A stretch of DNA of 64,000 bases from NCBI GenBank assembly GCA_949361645.1, contig OX442428.1:6470503-6534502 (forward strand). The letters run 5' to 3'. A program made the translations under genes and the position numbers. The stretch is from Spongilla lacustris (taxonomy: Eukaryota; Porifera; Demospongiae; Spongillida; Spongillidae). How positions within the stretch are numbered: position 1 is the stretch's first letter; each line of letters begins with the position of its first letter. The notes under the pieces were generated by a model. It saw only the letters and a list, made by a program, of their open reading frames with translations, made no database searches and was not told where the DNA came from. Below are positions 22,784-33,567 of the stretch, piece by piece.

Positions 22784-22940
22784 AGAGGAGGCACTCCCAG
22801 GACCCTCCTTCCTGCCAGCCCCCTCGCACACCCTCCTCCAACACCTCCACAGATGACGGCTTGATGGAGAGCGTCTCCGCCCACGGGGTAACCCGTTTAC
22901 TATTCGTCCACTAGGGATCGCGCCATGTACTGACCTCATA
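22784..22940 (+). repeat. Inverted-duplicate segment, copy A (coding-like)
   Basis: About 150 bp, roughly 90% identical to the reverse complement of 24,998-25,142. Both copies read RRHSQDPPSCQP.RTPSSNT then TDD.LMESVSAH, and both reach a TGA followed by cctca. Similarity begins at an AG in both copies, so the block may be a terminal coding exon that was duplicated in inverse orientation. The frame of copy A breaks after SVSAH. Both surroundings are unrecognised. Confidence 0.75.
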
Positions 22941-24997
22941 CCACCTAATCATATCAGTATTACTAACTCAATAACAGGCATGTAAACAGTGATGCAATAT
23001 ATGTTCTCTACAAGTGTATATCAACTGATAGGCCTACCTAACATTGTGATGGAAACATTTCCAACCAAAGATCCATGTGTCATGTCTTCGCATAGTCCAT
23101 TAAAAATAAACTGTGCAATGATGTGCAATTTTGAGGTGGAGCATGAAGCCACACCCACATCCATGACCTCTGCTCTGAGGTATGGCCCACATGCCCCACC
23201 TAAATATCCACTAAACATGGGGGTGCCTGCCCCAGCTGTATTATGTTCCACCTCGGTGATGTGGTCCCATTTACACTACAAATGCATGTAGCCACAGTGC
23301 CAGGACAGAGAGGTGTGTAGAATGCGGTACCACAGGAGAAGTCCTGGGCACAAGCTGAGATGGATATTGTGAACAGAGATAATTTAGATGTAGTTCTTCC
23401 TTATAGTCTTACCTTGCTGGTAGGTACTAAATACATATAGTGCTCTTTGAACTGACATATATGTGAGTTCTTACGAGGCTTGCACGACTATCATGCAAAG
23501 AAGAGCTTTAAATAGAGTATCACAGGATAGTGGTGTATGGATGATGGCTATATCCGACAATAGTGGTGTATGGTTGATCCTTAGCTTTGCCTCAATCCTT
23601 ATGCCTCAATCCCTTGTTCCCTTCATTTTTACACCATCATTGCTTACAATCCTATATACCGAGAATGTTAAAAAAAAACCCGGATTGAATGTAAATGTAT
23701 ATTTGCTTGTCCTGCAAAGATACAAAACGTAAAACATTCCATAAGCCTGATATTGTAACAATGTCAATATCACTTAAAAAAAAAATTGTTGATTAGCATA
23801 CCATGTAGATAGCACGTTCATTGATAAAATGCATCCCTGAGTAAGCTGCACGCTGTTATGTGTGTCGGTTGCTGCATGCAAGGACATTATGGAGAATTAA
23901 GTCAATCAGTAGTAATCATTGAATGCACACAAAATCCATTATCTTAAGGTAACGCCTCGGATCATTAATATTAGAACTAATCCAACTGGTTTAGACAAAG
24001 TTTAATGCGATAGTCTTTGAGCTTAGCTCGAACACAAACCATATTCATTCATTACCATTACCATCTTTCAACACATCAAGCCTATTATTCATCTACAAGG
24101 TGCAAAAAAGAACAGAGATAACCAGTTAAATAGTTCAGTGAATCTTCAGTGGGCACAACTGAATCTCATTCTCCATTTCAAGGGTATAAACAAATCTAGC
24201 AATAGATGTTTCGCCATTCTTGTAAAGCCACCAATCTCTGTAGCTGGTGACAATGCACAAAGTTTTGTTTATAACCTTTCAATTCTGCTATAACTTCAGA
24301 ACTAGTAAGTCCTTGTACAACTCAATGTTTCATGTTCTCTTTTTTGGCTTCAACAATACAAATTCTTTTGCCACTGCATTTAATCATCATTTCAAATCTG
24401 CCATGAGCCAGAACCTCTTAATGTTGGTTGGGTGTGTTGGGTGAAAATGGAAGAACAAAGTGCAAATATTTCATTTCTACGTCCAAAGCTGCCTGCCAAT
24501 TCCAATTTAATTCCACCCACAGCACCATACCATGTAGTCCCACTACAGCATTGCACTTATGCATAAGCTGATACCTGAATGTAGCGAATGGGCCTGTAGT
24601 GAATGCCTTGTTGACACAGCTACAGCAAGGGTAGGGAAGGTTTGAAAAAATGCTTGCTTCACTCCCCATTGGTCACTCCTGTGGAGAACAGCCCTGATGT
24701 TCCTGGGTCCACCATCAACATTGAAGATGCTGTAGAGCTTTGCCTGTTTATAATAGTACTTATACAAGTTATGAAATATTGAAAACGGAGTAACAGAGGT
24801 GGGGCATTGGAGAAGGTCAACCGTATATTGGAGAAGGTTCCAGTGACCATACAGGTACATGAAGCAACATAACTGGGGCAGTTTAAATTGTACTGGGCAA
24901 AAATTGTACCGGGCGGTACAATCAATTTTGGTTGCCACGTGCATACCGACCTGGCCAAAACTGATGAGAAAGGGCATATCTGATGGAGGGTGGTGTG
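22941..24997. other. Spacer between inverted duplicates, no supported gene
   Basis: Several ORFs of 65-145 codons (for example minus strand 24,543-24,977) show no recognisable domain. The sequence is AT-moderate without tandem repeats. It could be the interior of an element bounded by the two inverted 150-bp segments, or an inverted segmental duplication spacer. Confidence 0.35.
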
Positions 24998-25402
24998 AGG
25001 TCAGTACATGGCGCCATCCCTAGTGGACGAGTAGTACCTGTGGGCAGAGACGCTCTCCATCAAGCTGTCATCTGTGGGGGTGTTGGAGGAGGGTGTGCGA
25101 GAAGGCTGGCAGGAAGGAGGGTCCTGGGAGTGCCTCCTCTGTGAAAACTCTAGATTGAGAATGTCCTCATGGACCCTGCTTTTTAACCGCTGTGCAGACC
25201 AGCTGTTCAAGCATTTATGCATAGTCATTAGTGTAACTGCGTGCATCCATTGGATGGAGTCATCTGAGCTTGAGGTGGAGATCAGAGGTCTCAGGTGGAG
25301 AACAGGGGAGGCTTGCCAAGTAAAAGATACAAATTGAGTTACACGTTGACGCTTCAGGACCAACAAACAGCTGTGTACTAAAAATGTGACACTCTGTTTC
25401 AA
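24998..25402 (-). CDS. Unrecognised ORF ending in the inverted-duplicate segment, copy B
   Basis: On the minus strand a frame of about 130 codons stays open down to a TGA at its 3' end near 25,012. It reads SFTWQASPVLHLRPLISTSS, then DSIQWMHAVTLMTMHKCLNS and LKSRVHEDILNLEFSQRRHS. It ends SVSAHRYYSSTRDGAMY. The part from QRRHS onward is the segment duplicated at 22,784-22,940. A likely acceptor (gttttcacag) lies exactly where homology with copy A begins, so the upstream part could be intronic. No start is convincing. No function can be assigned. Confidence 0.35.
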
Positions 25403-25715
25403 AAACCTTATGACAGAGACTCTACAACATGGAAAAATAAGTTTTCAGCTTTATGTAAATTCATCAGTAAAGATATGCGGCCAGTATATCTGACGCAGGG
25501 TTCTGGCTTTAACAAGTAACAAGAAAATATTTGATTTTTATAGTACTCCATGATGCTGTCGAAAAGCGGTTTAAACTCAAAAAAAAAAAAAAATCCGAAG
25601 ACTGTACCATCACGGTCAGTGTTGCTTTACTCAGTTATAACGTTACTGTTTTGTTTTTTGCTGTTGATGAGCTTTTGCCAAACTCCCTTTTCTACCAAAA
25701 ACTGATTTCTTAATC
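25403..25715. other. No gene seen
   Basis: AT-rich, with a 15-A run at 25,579-25,593. Nothing else supported. Confidence 0.45.
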
Positions 25716-25830
25716 TAGTTTTAATAGCCTCAGGGCAGTTATGTTTCATGAGATCACCCCCAGAATATAACTAAAGGGCAGCAAGATTTGTCATCATTTG
25801 TAAAAGGGCTTCTTCCAGGTGGAGCTACAT
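25716..25830. repeat. Inverted copy of the 19.3-kb dispersed repeat
   Basis: Reads ggcagttatgtttcatgaga and gggcagcaagatttgtcatc, the reverse complement of 19,287-19,390 with a few differences. Confidence 0.75.
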
Positions 25831-26297
25831 TTATGGGGAACAAAACATGTATACATATCTTTTGCCCCACCGATAAGTTACAGTAACCCTCGACAAATTG
25901 CGCAACAAAATAAAACTGTTACCCTTTCTTTTTTTCCAGATAGTATACCACAATATCAGTTGTCCTTTCAAACATCTGAATCAAGTTCCTGTTTCTGCTG
26001 CCTGAAATGCTGTCTCACCTCACTCCAGTTGATATCTTCCAGCTGACCTTGTTGACGGAAGCATTTCAATATATACATATACTTAACGTATTGATGGTGG
26101 AATTGCCCACCAACAATCCTCTGTGGAGTAATCCCTGCACTCCACCATCAGTTCACTGATCTCTGGGTGTGCAGTGATGCTGAACACTGATGTAGTGCAC
26201 GTGGCCCCACTGAGGTGACTGTCCGCTGCTCAGATGTATGGGCCACAGTTCCATTTCATGCGCATCGCACCCCGAGCAAAGCTTTGCAATTGGACCG

Positions 26298-26440
26298 GCC
26301 TGAATCGAAGGAAATGAAGCCAACATGGACTTGTCTTGTGATATGGTGTGCGTTGATACAGTTTACGGCTAAAGACATGCATGCTCATTGTAGTGGGCTG
26401 CTATATAGTATATTAGCTATATGTATAGTCTAACCATGTG
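26298..26440. repeat. Direct copy of the 19.4-kb dispersed repeat
   Basis: Shares ggcctgaatcgaagg, gatatggtgtgcg and ctgctatatagtat with 19,408-19,540 in the same order and orientation. The interval 25,831-26,297 has no feature I can support. Confidence 0.75.
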
Positions 26441-26489
26441 AGTATTTAAAAAAATAATGGTACTAGTAACCAGAGCAGGTCATGATTAA

Positions 26490-27538
26490 GGGGTGGTGAG
26501 AAAGTTTGGACCAGCCTCTTCACCTGCTGCGCTGTTAAGGTCGTACATCTGGAACAAGTTCCTGATTTCATTTATCTGTTGTCTGAGGTGGTTCTCAGGT
26601 AGGCGTGTTATCTCTCAAAGAATTGTATCTGACAATAGTAAGACGTTCAAGGCCGCAAACAAGATCCTGTTGTCTCTACAGGAGAACCTAAAGTACAGCT
26701 GCACCTTTGTGATTTACACATTGAGTGGACCTTCATTCTTGAAAAGGCACCATGGTGAGGGGATTTTACGAAAGGATCATCCAGTCAGTAAAAGGCTGTC
26801 TTAAGAAGGTGATTGGGAAAGCCAAATTTACCTATGACGAACTAGCAACAGTGTTAGTGGAAGTGGAGGCCACTCTGAACTCCTGTCCTATCTCCTACCT
26901 ATCCTCTGAGGATCTTGACGAGCCATTGACACCTTCCCATTTATTAGTTGGCCATTGCATACTCAGTTTACCAGTTCCACTGACTGACAAAGAAGATCCA
27001 AACTTTGTGCATGTCAGCAACAGAGTGACCTTAATCAGTCGTATGAATCAGGTTCTAAAGCATTTCTGGAAAAGATGGAACACTGAATATCTGACAGGGT
27101 TGAGGGAGAGTCATGCCTATGATCAGAAGGTGCAACAAGCGAAATTGCCATAGAAGATATCATGCTGATATATGACCCTAATCAGCTCAGGACGAATGGG
27201 CAGAATGGAGACCTTGATACAAGGATCTGCTGGTGCAGTGAGAGGAGCATCCCTTCGTGTATCATCTGGTTCCAAATCTACATTATTGAGATGACTCATT
27301 CAGCACCTCTACCCTCTAGAAACCAATACACTGGCTCAGTTGCTTTATGTGGACCAGAACCAGCTGCACATTAAGTGATTGTGATGGAGAACCCCCTTGT
27401 GGCAAAGAACAGTCTGATAGTGAAGCATTCTGATAGTGAAGTAACATCCCATCCAAAGAGAGCAGCTGCACGGCTTGCAAGACACCGGAGCTGGACAAAT
27501 AATTCATTGTGGTGTATCCTATGGCTAGTCAAGGGGGA
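26490..27538 (+). pseudogene. BEL/Pao integrase C-terminal remnant
   Basis: The readings ISQRIVSDNSKTFKAANKIL (about 26,605-26,665), GFYERIIQSVKGCLKKVIGK, FTYDELATVLVEVEATLNSC (26,825-26,885) and EPLTPSHLLVGH (26,920) match the BEL/Pao integrase in order. They give the second Asp (SDN), the Glu region (G.FER...S.K..L.K..G), and the conserved 'EPLTPS.LL.G' that follows. The frame from 26,752 to 27,153 is open for 133 codons; a frame change near 26,745 separates it from the first piece. A further decayed stretch (SHPKRAAARLARHRSW) ends the ORF at about 27,500, as in Pao elements. The putative 3' LTR follows. Upstream pol is missing, so this is a 5'-truncated copy. Confidence 0.8.
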
Positions 27539-27800
27539 GTGTCAGGTTTCTCATTAATTGTATGCGCACGTGATTAAGCTTTGCTAACTGTACGACTTCA
27601 CTGTGTCTCTATGCACGTGATTATTATTATTACACTTCATTGTTCGAATTGAAGAAGCATGTGAGCGTGTGTATTAAGAAGGATCCGTGTCAATCGTGCG
27701 CCGTCTGAATCTTGTACAAACCCATTTGTTGCAATTTTGTTCATTATACCTGGGAGGCCACCTTCTCCTGTACCTCGACTGGTGTTGGGCTAGTCACCAC
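27539..27800 (+). mobile_element. Putative 3' LTR of the BEL/Pao copy
   Basis: A polypurine stretch (tcaagggggag) at 27,528-27,538 is followed directly by TGTCAGGTTTCTCATTAATT, the usual arrangement of a polypurine tract and LTR start. No second LTR copy is in the window, so the right end is an estimate. Confidence 0.45.
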
Positions 27801-27818
27801 TCAGTATACTGAGGACCG

Positions 27819-27837
27819 CCCCCCCCCCCCCCCCCCG
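27819..27837. repeat. Homopolymer C run
   Basis: A run of C of about 18-19 bases, immediately after the putative LTR. The stretch 27,838-28,457 that follows holds no feature I can support. Confidence 0.9.
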
Positions 27838-28458
27838 TAGAAGTGAAGGTGCACAGAGGCACAGAGTCTGCAGCCTTGGCCACATGTATTGCAATTTTAC
27901 AATGGCAAATGTCATGGTGAAAGGTGTATACCTGTTACAGGACTGACAAGTGCTACATCCTTTTTGTAAAAGGTTAAGTTTCTTTGTGCAATAAACCCAC
28001 AATTAATACTAATTGATCATGTTAAGTTGTGTACTAGGTGGGTTACAGCATCCTTCAGTACAGTGGTTATTGTATTACTGTAAGGTCAACTTGAGTTATA
28101 GTGAGAAACGCCCCCAATGTTGTGATTTGTTTATGCAAAGGGTCAAAACGTTGAACCCACATTGGTTGGATGAAGTATAAATATGGTATACACTAGACAG
28201 GGACCTCATAGCATGTAGAGGATTTGAAGATGTCATCTTTTTTTTTTAATTGACCTGACATGATTTTACCCAGTGGAAGTGTCAGCTACAGCCAATACTT
28301 ATGTGCCACTTCATACTTTACCCCGTGCTCCTCATTGCGGTATTTGCCATGACCATATCTCTCGGTGCCCACTGCATCCATGCTAACATACGTAAGATGT
28401 TATACTTGGGTAAAGGCTTCATTATCATGATATATCGTTTAACCAATAATTGCCGGAT

Positions 28459-29057
28459 GTAAGGTATACCTTACATTCGTAAGGTATACCTTACGATTTT
28501 CAAATAAAAAATGCAGCGTAAAATTTGGCGATTTGCGATCGAAGTATTGGTACATTACAGCTTTCAATGGACCAGGCTCTAACCGCCACGAGTTGCCGCA
28601 TCAGCCACTAGTGCCGTTCTCGTGATATATGCCGCTGAGTAACAAACGGTATCGTTTGCGTAAGGCGCGGCATAGAAAAACACTGTTTTTGAAGGCACTG
28701 CAGTTCCACAACCAAAGAAATACAAGTTTCAGTGTTCAACAGAATATTACTACTCTGAATTTTGAACCTCGTTTTCAACAGGAATGCAATTCGTACCTCT
28801 AGCCAACTGTCAAGCAATGCCATTGCCGCTTCATCACGATATGCCATTGCCGCTTCATTACGATATGCACATTTGATGGTTTTTCATATAGTGGTGGCAG
28901 TTTTGCACAGTTGAGCTATTGAGTGACAATCATACGTACACTGGTTTGTAACATACATGAAAAAGTTAATAAATTCGTTTGGAAATCAATATTGTTTATC
29001 AGAACATTAAAAGCCCAACTTAAGGTATACCTTACGTTTTCGTAAGGTATACCTTAC
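28459..29057. mobile_element. Non-autonomous element bounded by paired palindromes
   Basis: The 16-bp palindrome gtaaggtataccttac occurs at 28,459-28,474 and 28,479-28,494, and again at 29,020-29,035 (first base T) and 29,042-29,057. Each end therefore carries two palindromes about 4-6 bp apart. Because each unit is its own reverse complement, the two ends also form terminal inverted repeats. The 600-bp interior has an 80-codon minus ORF (28,608-28,847, MAYRDEAAMALLDSW...) without a recognised domain, and subterminal 'cgatatgcc' motifs. I infer a MITE-like element. Confidence 0.7.
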
Positions 29058-29090
29058 GTTTTTTCAGGCAATTATAGGTTAAAGGACGAA

Positions 29091-29930
29091 GTGGTTATAA
29101 AAGTAATTTGCGATGCAGGCAATCTTGCTGTTTCTGACACACACAGCATCCTGATGCAATATCCATTATACATGTTTATTTTCACTTTGAACAATGCCCA
29201 CATACTATTGTTAATAAATAATTGGGTGGCATGTGTGGGTATCAAGAGTAATGGAAAGCAGATTGCAACACCATGCCAGAAGGCAGTTCATAAGGCATTA
29301 AAGGTAAATAATTTTAAGTTATATATGTAGGTACCGATTACTCAAAACTATGTATAAATATATGTTGCACCCGGCTTCATTATGCAGCTCAATAACTCTG
29401 TAACACTGTGCAGATGTATAGTGTCTGTTGCTGAAAAGCACTGCCCTTTACTGAAGACAGAAGTTCAAGCCATCAGTGATAAATTCATATCCCTATTTTC
29501 CTTGGTTCAGAAGTGTCATTACAAAAAACAGTTACGGATATGGAAATCTGTGAGCTAAATTTGTATAAACACTGTTGTATATGTATTAACATTAAAATCA
29601 TAATAACGACTGTTAAACACTGTATTATTTTCTGCAGAACACAATATTCAGAAGTTCATGCATTTCGATTGGAACAACTTCCCTGGCTCAACAGAGATGC
29701 CAAAAATGCATATACCTGAAGCGCATGTTGTTCCATTTCTAAGACGTTGGCACATGGGATTTGGATTTTTAGGAGAACACCATTATTTTGAAAGCCTTGT
29801 ATTGTCATACAATGCCGTAAGAGATCCAGCACAGAAATTATTGTTGATGTTAAAAGAACATATGCTTAATGTGTGACTCCAGAAAATATTGCTGCAAGGC
29901 CAAATAAAAAGTATAAACCAAGAAATGAAA
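29091..29930 (+). pseudogene. Transposon-associated ORF fragments
   Basis: Two coding-like stretches lie here. At 29,091-29,330 a frame reads MVIKVICDAGNLAVSD... for 79 codons. At 29,658-29,876 another reads FDWNNFPGSTEMPKMHIPEA then HVVPFLRRWHMGFGFLGEHH and AQKLLLMLKEHML. The block 'H..EAHVVPFL..W..G.G.LGE' matches a pattern I recall at the C-terminus of uncharacterised multi-copy proteins in cnidarian and sponge genomes, probably encoded by a mobile element. The next residues, after a stop, read NIAARPNKKYKPRNEK, as in those proteins. The intervening sequence is AT-rich and may include introns. Confidence 0.4.
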
Positions 29931-31106
29931 AATCTTGTTAACTCCTACAATCGTTGTTTGTATTAAGATGTTCAGTTGTGTGACCTTTTTATATGTCCAA
30001 TGTGCTGCATTTTCTGTAATGATATGCATGAGTTTTAAGTATTCAATTACAGTCAACAAAAAATCTCAAAGTAAAAATGAAAATATACAGTATCATACAC
30101 CATTTACAAGTCAAACAGTCTCAATTCTCCATCACGTAGCTTTGTGGAAAAAAGGGCCATTACATTTGTCTTGTTTTTAAATCTTTCTTCTTCGTTCTAC
30201 ATGATAGGTGCTGTTTGTGGTAAAACTGCTGTTCAAAAAGTTATAATGGTTTTTTGAAAATACATTATAAGCTTTTTATATAAAAACTGGTACACTAATT
30301 TTGAATTTAACAAGCAAGAAGTTCACTATTAGGTTGTACTTAATTACTTTTCATCTCTTCCCTGCGGTGTAACGAAATTGGTAGAAATCTTTGAAATTAC
30401 TTTCGTATGCGGCGCGCGCGTACTAAATCACTGGTGTCTCAAAGCAATGAAACAGCCGTGCAAACAGCAGAGCATCTATGGAATAATTGCTGGATTCAGG
30501 GAACAATAAATCATATCGAAGTGCAACATTTCATGTATTTAAAAAAAAAAATCAAATTTGTCGTTTTTTTTTTCCTGTGGAGGTGGAAGAGACGACCATC
30601 GTCTGTATGTAGTAGTAGCAAGGACATTTTTAAAAATTATTACATGGACTGGAAACCACAATAAATTCATGTCGCCAACCTCGTTGCTCATGAATTATTA
30701 ATGATCAGTACATGTACACCACTGTTGTGATGCATCAGAAGACTGGAAGTACTGTGACGTTTGTTTTTTGTTTTTGTATAAAGCTTTCGAATTCCTTTCT
30801 GCATTTTTGGCATCGCTAATTCAAACTGCTATTAGTCTATGAAGCAATGAACCAATAATCAATAATCAACAGTTCAAGATAATGCATAGAAATAAATACG
30901 GGTTCAGTCATCATTTGAACATAATCTTAGTTAAAGAAACCATCCTGGTATACTGTGAAACGTTCAGTAAAGACATAACCCATACCATATTTGCTGAGGC
31001 CTGACAAACAAAACATGCGCATCGGTAGGTTAAAATCGTTTGCCCTTTCAAAGCCGGCCTTTCTGTAGGAAACATCCCTTCCAATATAAACTACCGTGTC
31101 AGTTGT
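29931..31106. other. No gene seen
   Basis: AT-rich sequence with homopolymer runs (9-10 bp A or T near 30,540-30,570). No motif, element end or exon that I can support. Confidence 0.5.
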
Positions 31107-31108
31107 AT

Positions 31109-31109
31109 C

Positions 31110-31152
<43 letters not shown>
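31109..31152. repeat. (TAA)n microsatellite
   Basis: About 15 tandem taa units. Confidence 0.95.
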
Positions 31153-31156
<4 letters not shown>

Positions 31157-31569
31157 TATTTGGTAAATTTACACCAAAAAGGCAAGTAATGGCATTAGGA
31201 AATGCACTTATAAACTGCATATCATGAAGCGCTGTGAACACCTTTCAAAGCAAATGTGTCCAGGAGCCTGACAGAGTAGCGTAGCAAGGCAAAACACGCA
31301 TGCATGTAGAAGCTATACCCGTAATCTTTAAGACGTTCACGGGTTTACCTCAATAGAGGCGTGACGTCATTGTTTACATTTTGCTTCCTGTCGACCATTT
31401 GAGTGGCAAGGCTATATCTCTGTCTACGGTTGTTGCGTTAGTGGCTCGCAAGAACCGACTTTACAAAGGTACAGAATGACACATTGATAGGTTTCCTGTC
31501 GAAATATAAAGAACACGTTACAGTGCTGAAATGCGGACTGGGAACAAATTAACCTTTAATCTCCCGTCG

Positions 31570-32295
31570 TCCTACGCGTAGGATTAGCTTAGGGCGCAAG
31601 TTAAAATTAATTTTTAGCAAACTCATATGATCAAAAAGTAAACCAAAATCTCATTGCACTGTAGAAATGGTTATTAATTCAGGAAATATTTTTACTTTCT
31701 TGCAATTCTTCAAAGATTGTCAAATACAATCAATACTGCATTGCTAAAAGATGTATTTGCTGTAAATTGCAAAGCTATTTAAAAGTAATGTTGGGAAGAT
31801 CAGAGCAACATTTTAAAAGAAGGGGGTAGTAGGTCAGGTCTTTTGCACTAAGCATATAAAAAAACTTAAACTACATTGTAGATTTGGAAATTGCTAGCTC
31901 CACAAGCTTATGAACGATATGTATTTGTCAGACGCATGTTGCGGGAATAGCCAAGTGAATGGACAAAATCTTGAAAACGTACTGTGTGTTTTCGGTAAAA
32001 ATGGCAAAATCAATTAGAGTAAAAACACTGCCGTATAATGTATAAAGTAGCCAACACATCATGCTTCAAAAAAAGTGATACTTGTCGTACTTTTTTCTGT
32101 GACAATTAAATTCTCTACATAATGCATTTTTAAGTACCGTTTCTGTTTATTTGCATCGTGTAACCATGGGTGTGATTTTAAAAATAGGTAAATTTAGCAT
32201 GATAGACACATCAAACAACAGTAGAGAAATGGATGCAAAAAAACTGCATTTCTATTTATAATGAATTTTCAAATATTGGTCCTACGCGTAGGACT
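31570..32295. mobile_element. Possible element with palindromic ends (cctacgcgtagg)
   Basis: The palindrome tcctacgcgtagga occurs at about 31,570 and again at about 32,280, 710 bp apart. The AT-rich interior holds no ORF of note. Two identical palindromes are consistent with the ends of a small inverted-repeat element, but no target duplication or further terminal similarity is seen, so this is tentative. 31,153-31,569 has no supported feature. Confidence 0.35.
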
Positions 32296-32637
32296 TGGAC
32301 CTGGAGAATTAAGGTTAAGTTATTGGAGCGCTATAGCTGGGATTTGCCGTGTTCGTTTTGCTGGTGGAGTAAGTGTCATGAGGTGGATACCCCTGCTTAT
32401 GTACCAACCATCTTTGAAGATACTGATGCATCGCTTAAAATGAAGACAGTGCAGGGCATGGAGCTGTATACTGTCAGATTATAAAGTAGAGGCTGCTTCA
32501 ATGGTCGTGTGTTGGTTTTGTATGACTCAGGTGATGTAACCCTTGCTGATGGAGGTTGCAACTCTGCTCAGCTTATTTGCACTTAATGTAGGTCAAACTT
32601 CCTGCATGTACAAAAGGCAAGAAGCATCTACACAGCT

Positions 32638-32982
32638 GTGAGTTTGACCAATCATGCCAATATAGAAGAACATATAATGAAAGGTATAAGAGAACATGCA
32701 GCTTCACCACACTTGTGCTCAGCTTCTGGCAGTTTGGGGCCTGCAGCTAATGTGGCTTATAATATGAGCAGATTGCATCCATCATCTCAGAGAAGCAAGA
32801 CCATGCAGAACTACAGCAAAACACTTTTTGTGGCTAAGTTGCAAACACAGTTTTTTGCTTCTGAGATCTGCTATTATGTATCTCAGTCAGTGGTTCAAGA
32901 TCATCGTATCACTATCTACAGCTGTTCTCATCCATATATAGACCTTGGATTGCTTACTCATGCAGAGAGCAAACTTTGCTAG
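32638..32982 (+). CDS. Unrecognised 114-codon ORF, possibly an exon or element fragment
   Basis: An open frame reads SLTNHANIEEHIMKGIREHA, then LCSASGSLGPAANVAYNMSR, SKTMQNYSKTLFVAKLQTQF and ITIYSCSHPYIDLGLLTHAE, ending SKLC. The frame is also open a little upstream (KARSIYTAV). The composition looks like real protein (no bias, balanced residues), but I do not recognise it. No homology to the window's other elements was noticed. A separate plus frame at 32,233-32,484 (VKLLERYSWDLPCSFCWWSK) may belong to the same unit. No clear start or splice sites. Confidence 0.35.
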   Translation: MSLTNHANIEEHIMKGIREHAASPHLCSASGSLGPAANVAYNMSRLHPSSQRSKTMQNYSKTLFVAKLQTQFFASEICYYVSQSVVQDHRITIYSCSHPYIDLGLLTHAESKLC

Positions 32983-33385
32983 ATCGACACAACTTCTGTC
33001 AGTCCATTTACATGCATGTCTCACTTCCCATTTCTCCATTATGCGTGTTATTCAAAAACACTGTTTGTGCATATTTTTAATGCCGTCAGTACTGAACTTT
33101 TTTTATTGGTGCTTTTTTTAAAAATTCACATGGAGCAAGTGATTGAACTTTCATATTTGTGTCACAAGATCAATATTCTTTGATTGAGATTGTTGTTATA
33201 TTTTTTGTCAGTTGTGCATTAGTTAATCAGTTGTACCTGTTTGAGATAAAAATGGAACGTTACACACATGTACAGCTAATTCAATCCAGAACTGTATGTT
33301 CACCAATTGTGCTTCATTTTTAGGCAGGCAGTATGGAACCTCAATTGAGCAGCTTTTTCTGACATGAACTGGTAGCTGAGAAGAT
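32983..33385. other. No firmly supported gene
   Basis: AT-rich. An acceptor-like ttcatttttag at 33,313-33,323 precedes a short plus-strand reading that is interrupted by the MITE at 33,386 (see findings). Confidence 0.35.
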
Positions 33386-33562
33386 CTCACAGCAAAAAAA
33401 CGCGTCAAATCAATTATTGATTCACAATAGATTTCACAGTTAAATCAATCGCAAATCAAGTGCACATGATTTTACTGTGAAATCATGCGTTGATTTAAAA
33501 ATTGATTTAAAAATCCGTTGTGAAATCAATAATTGATTTGATGCGTTTTTTTTTGCTGTGAG
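33386..33562. mobile_element. 177-bp MITE with long TIRs and 5-bp target duplication
   Basis: The left end ctcacagcaaaaaaacgc and the inverse of the right end (ctcacagcaaaaaaaaacgc) match over about 40 bp including tcaaatcaattattgatt. The internal sequence is itself made of related tgatttaa words. The direct duplication aagat lies at 33,381-33,385 and 33,563-33,567. No coding capacity. Confidence 0.85.
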
Positions 33563-33567
33563 AAGAT

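Noticed and set aside
24418..24977. 144-codon minus-strand ORF as a gene
   Set aside because: No domain, splice site or composition signal supports it; left as part of an unassigned spacer.
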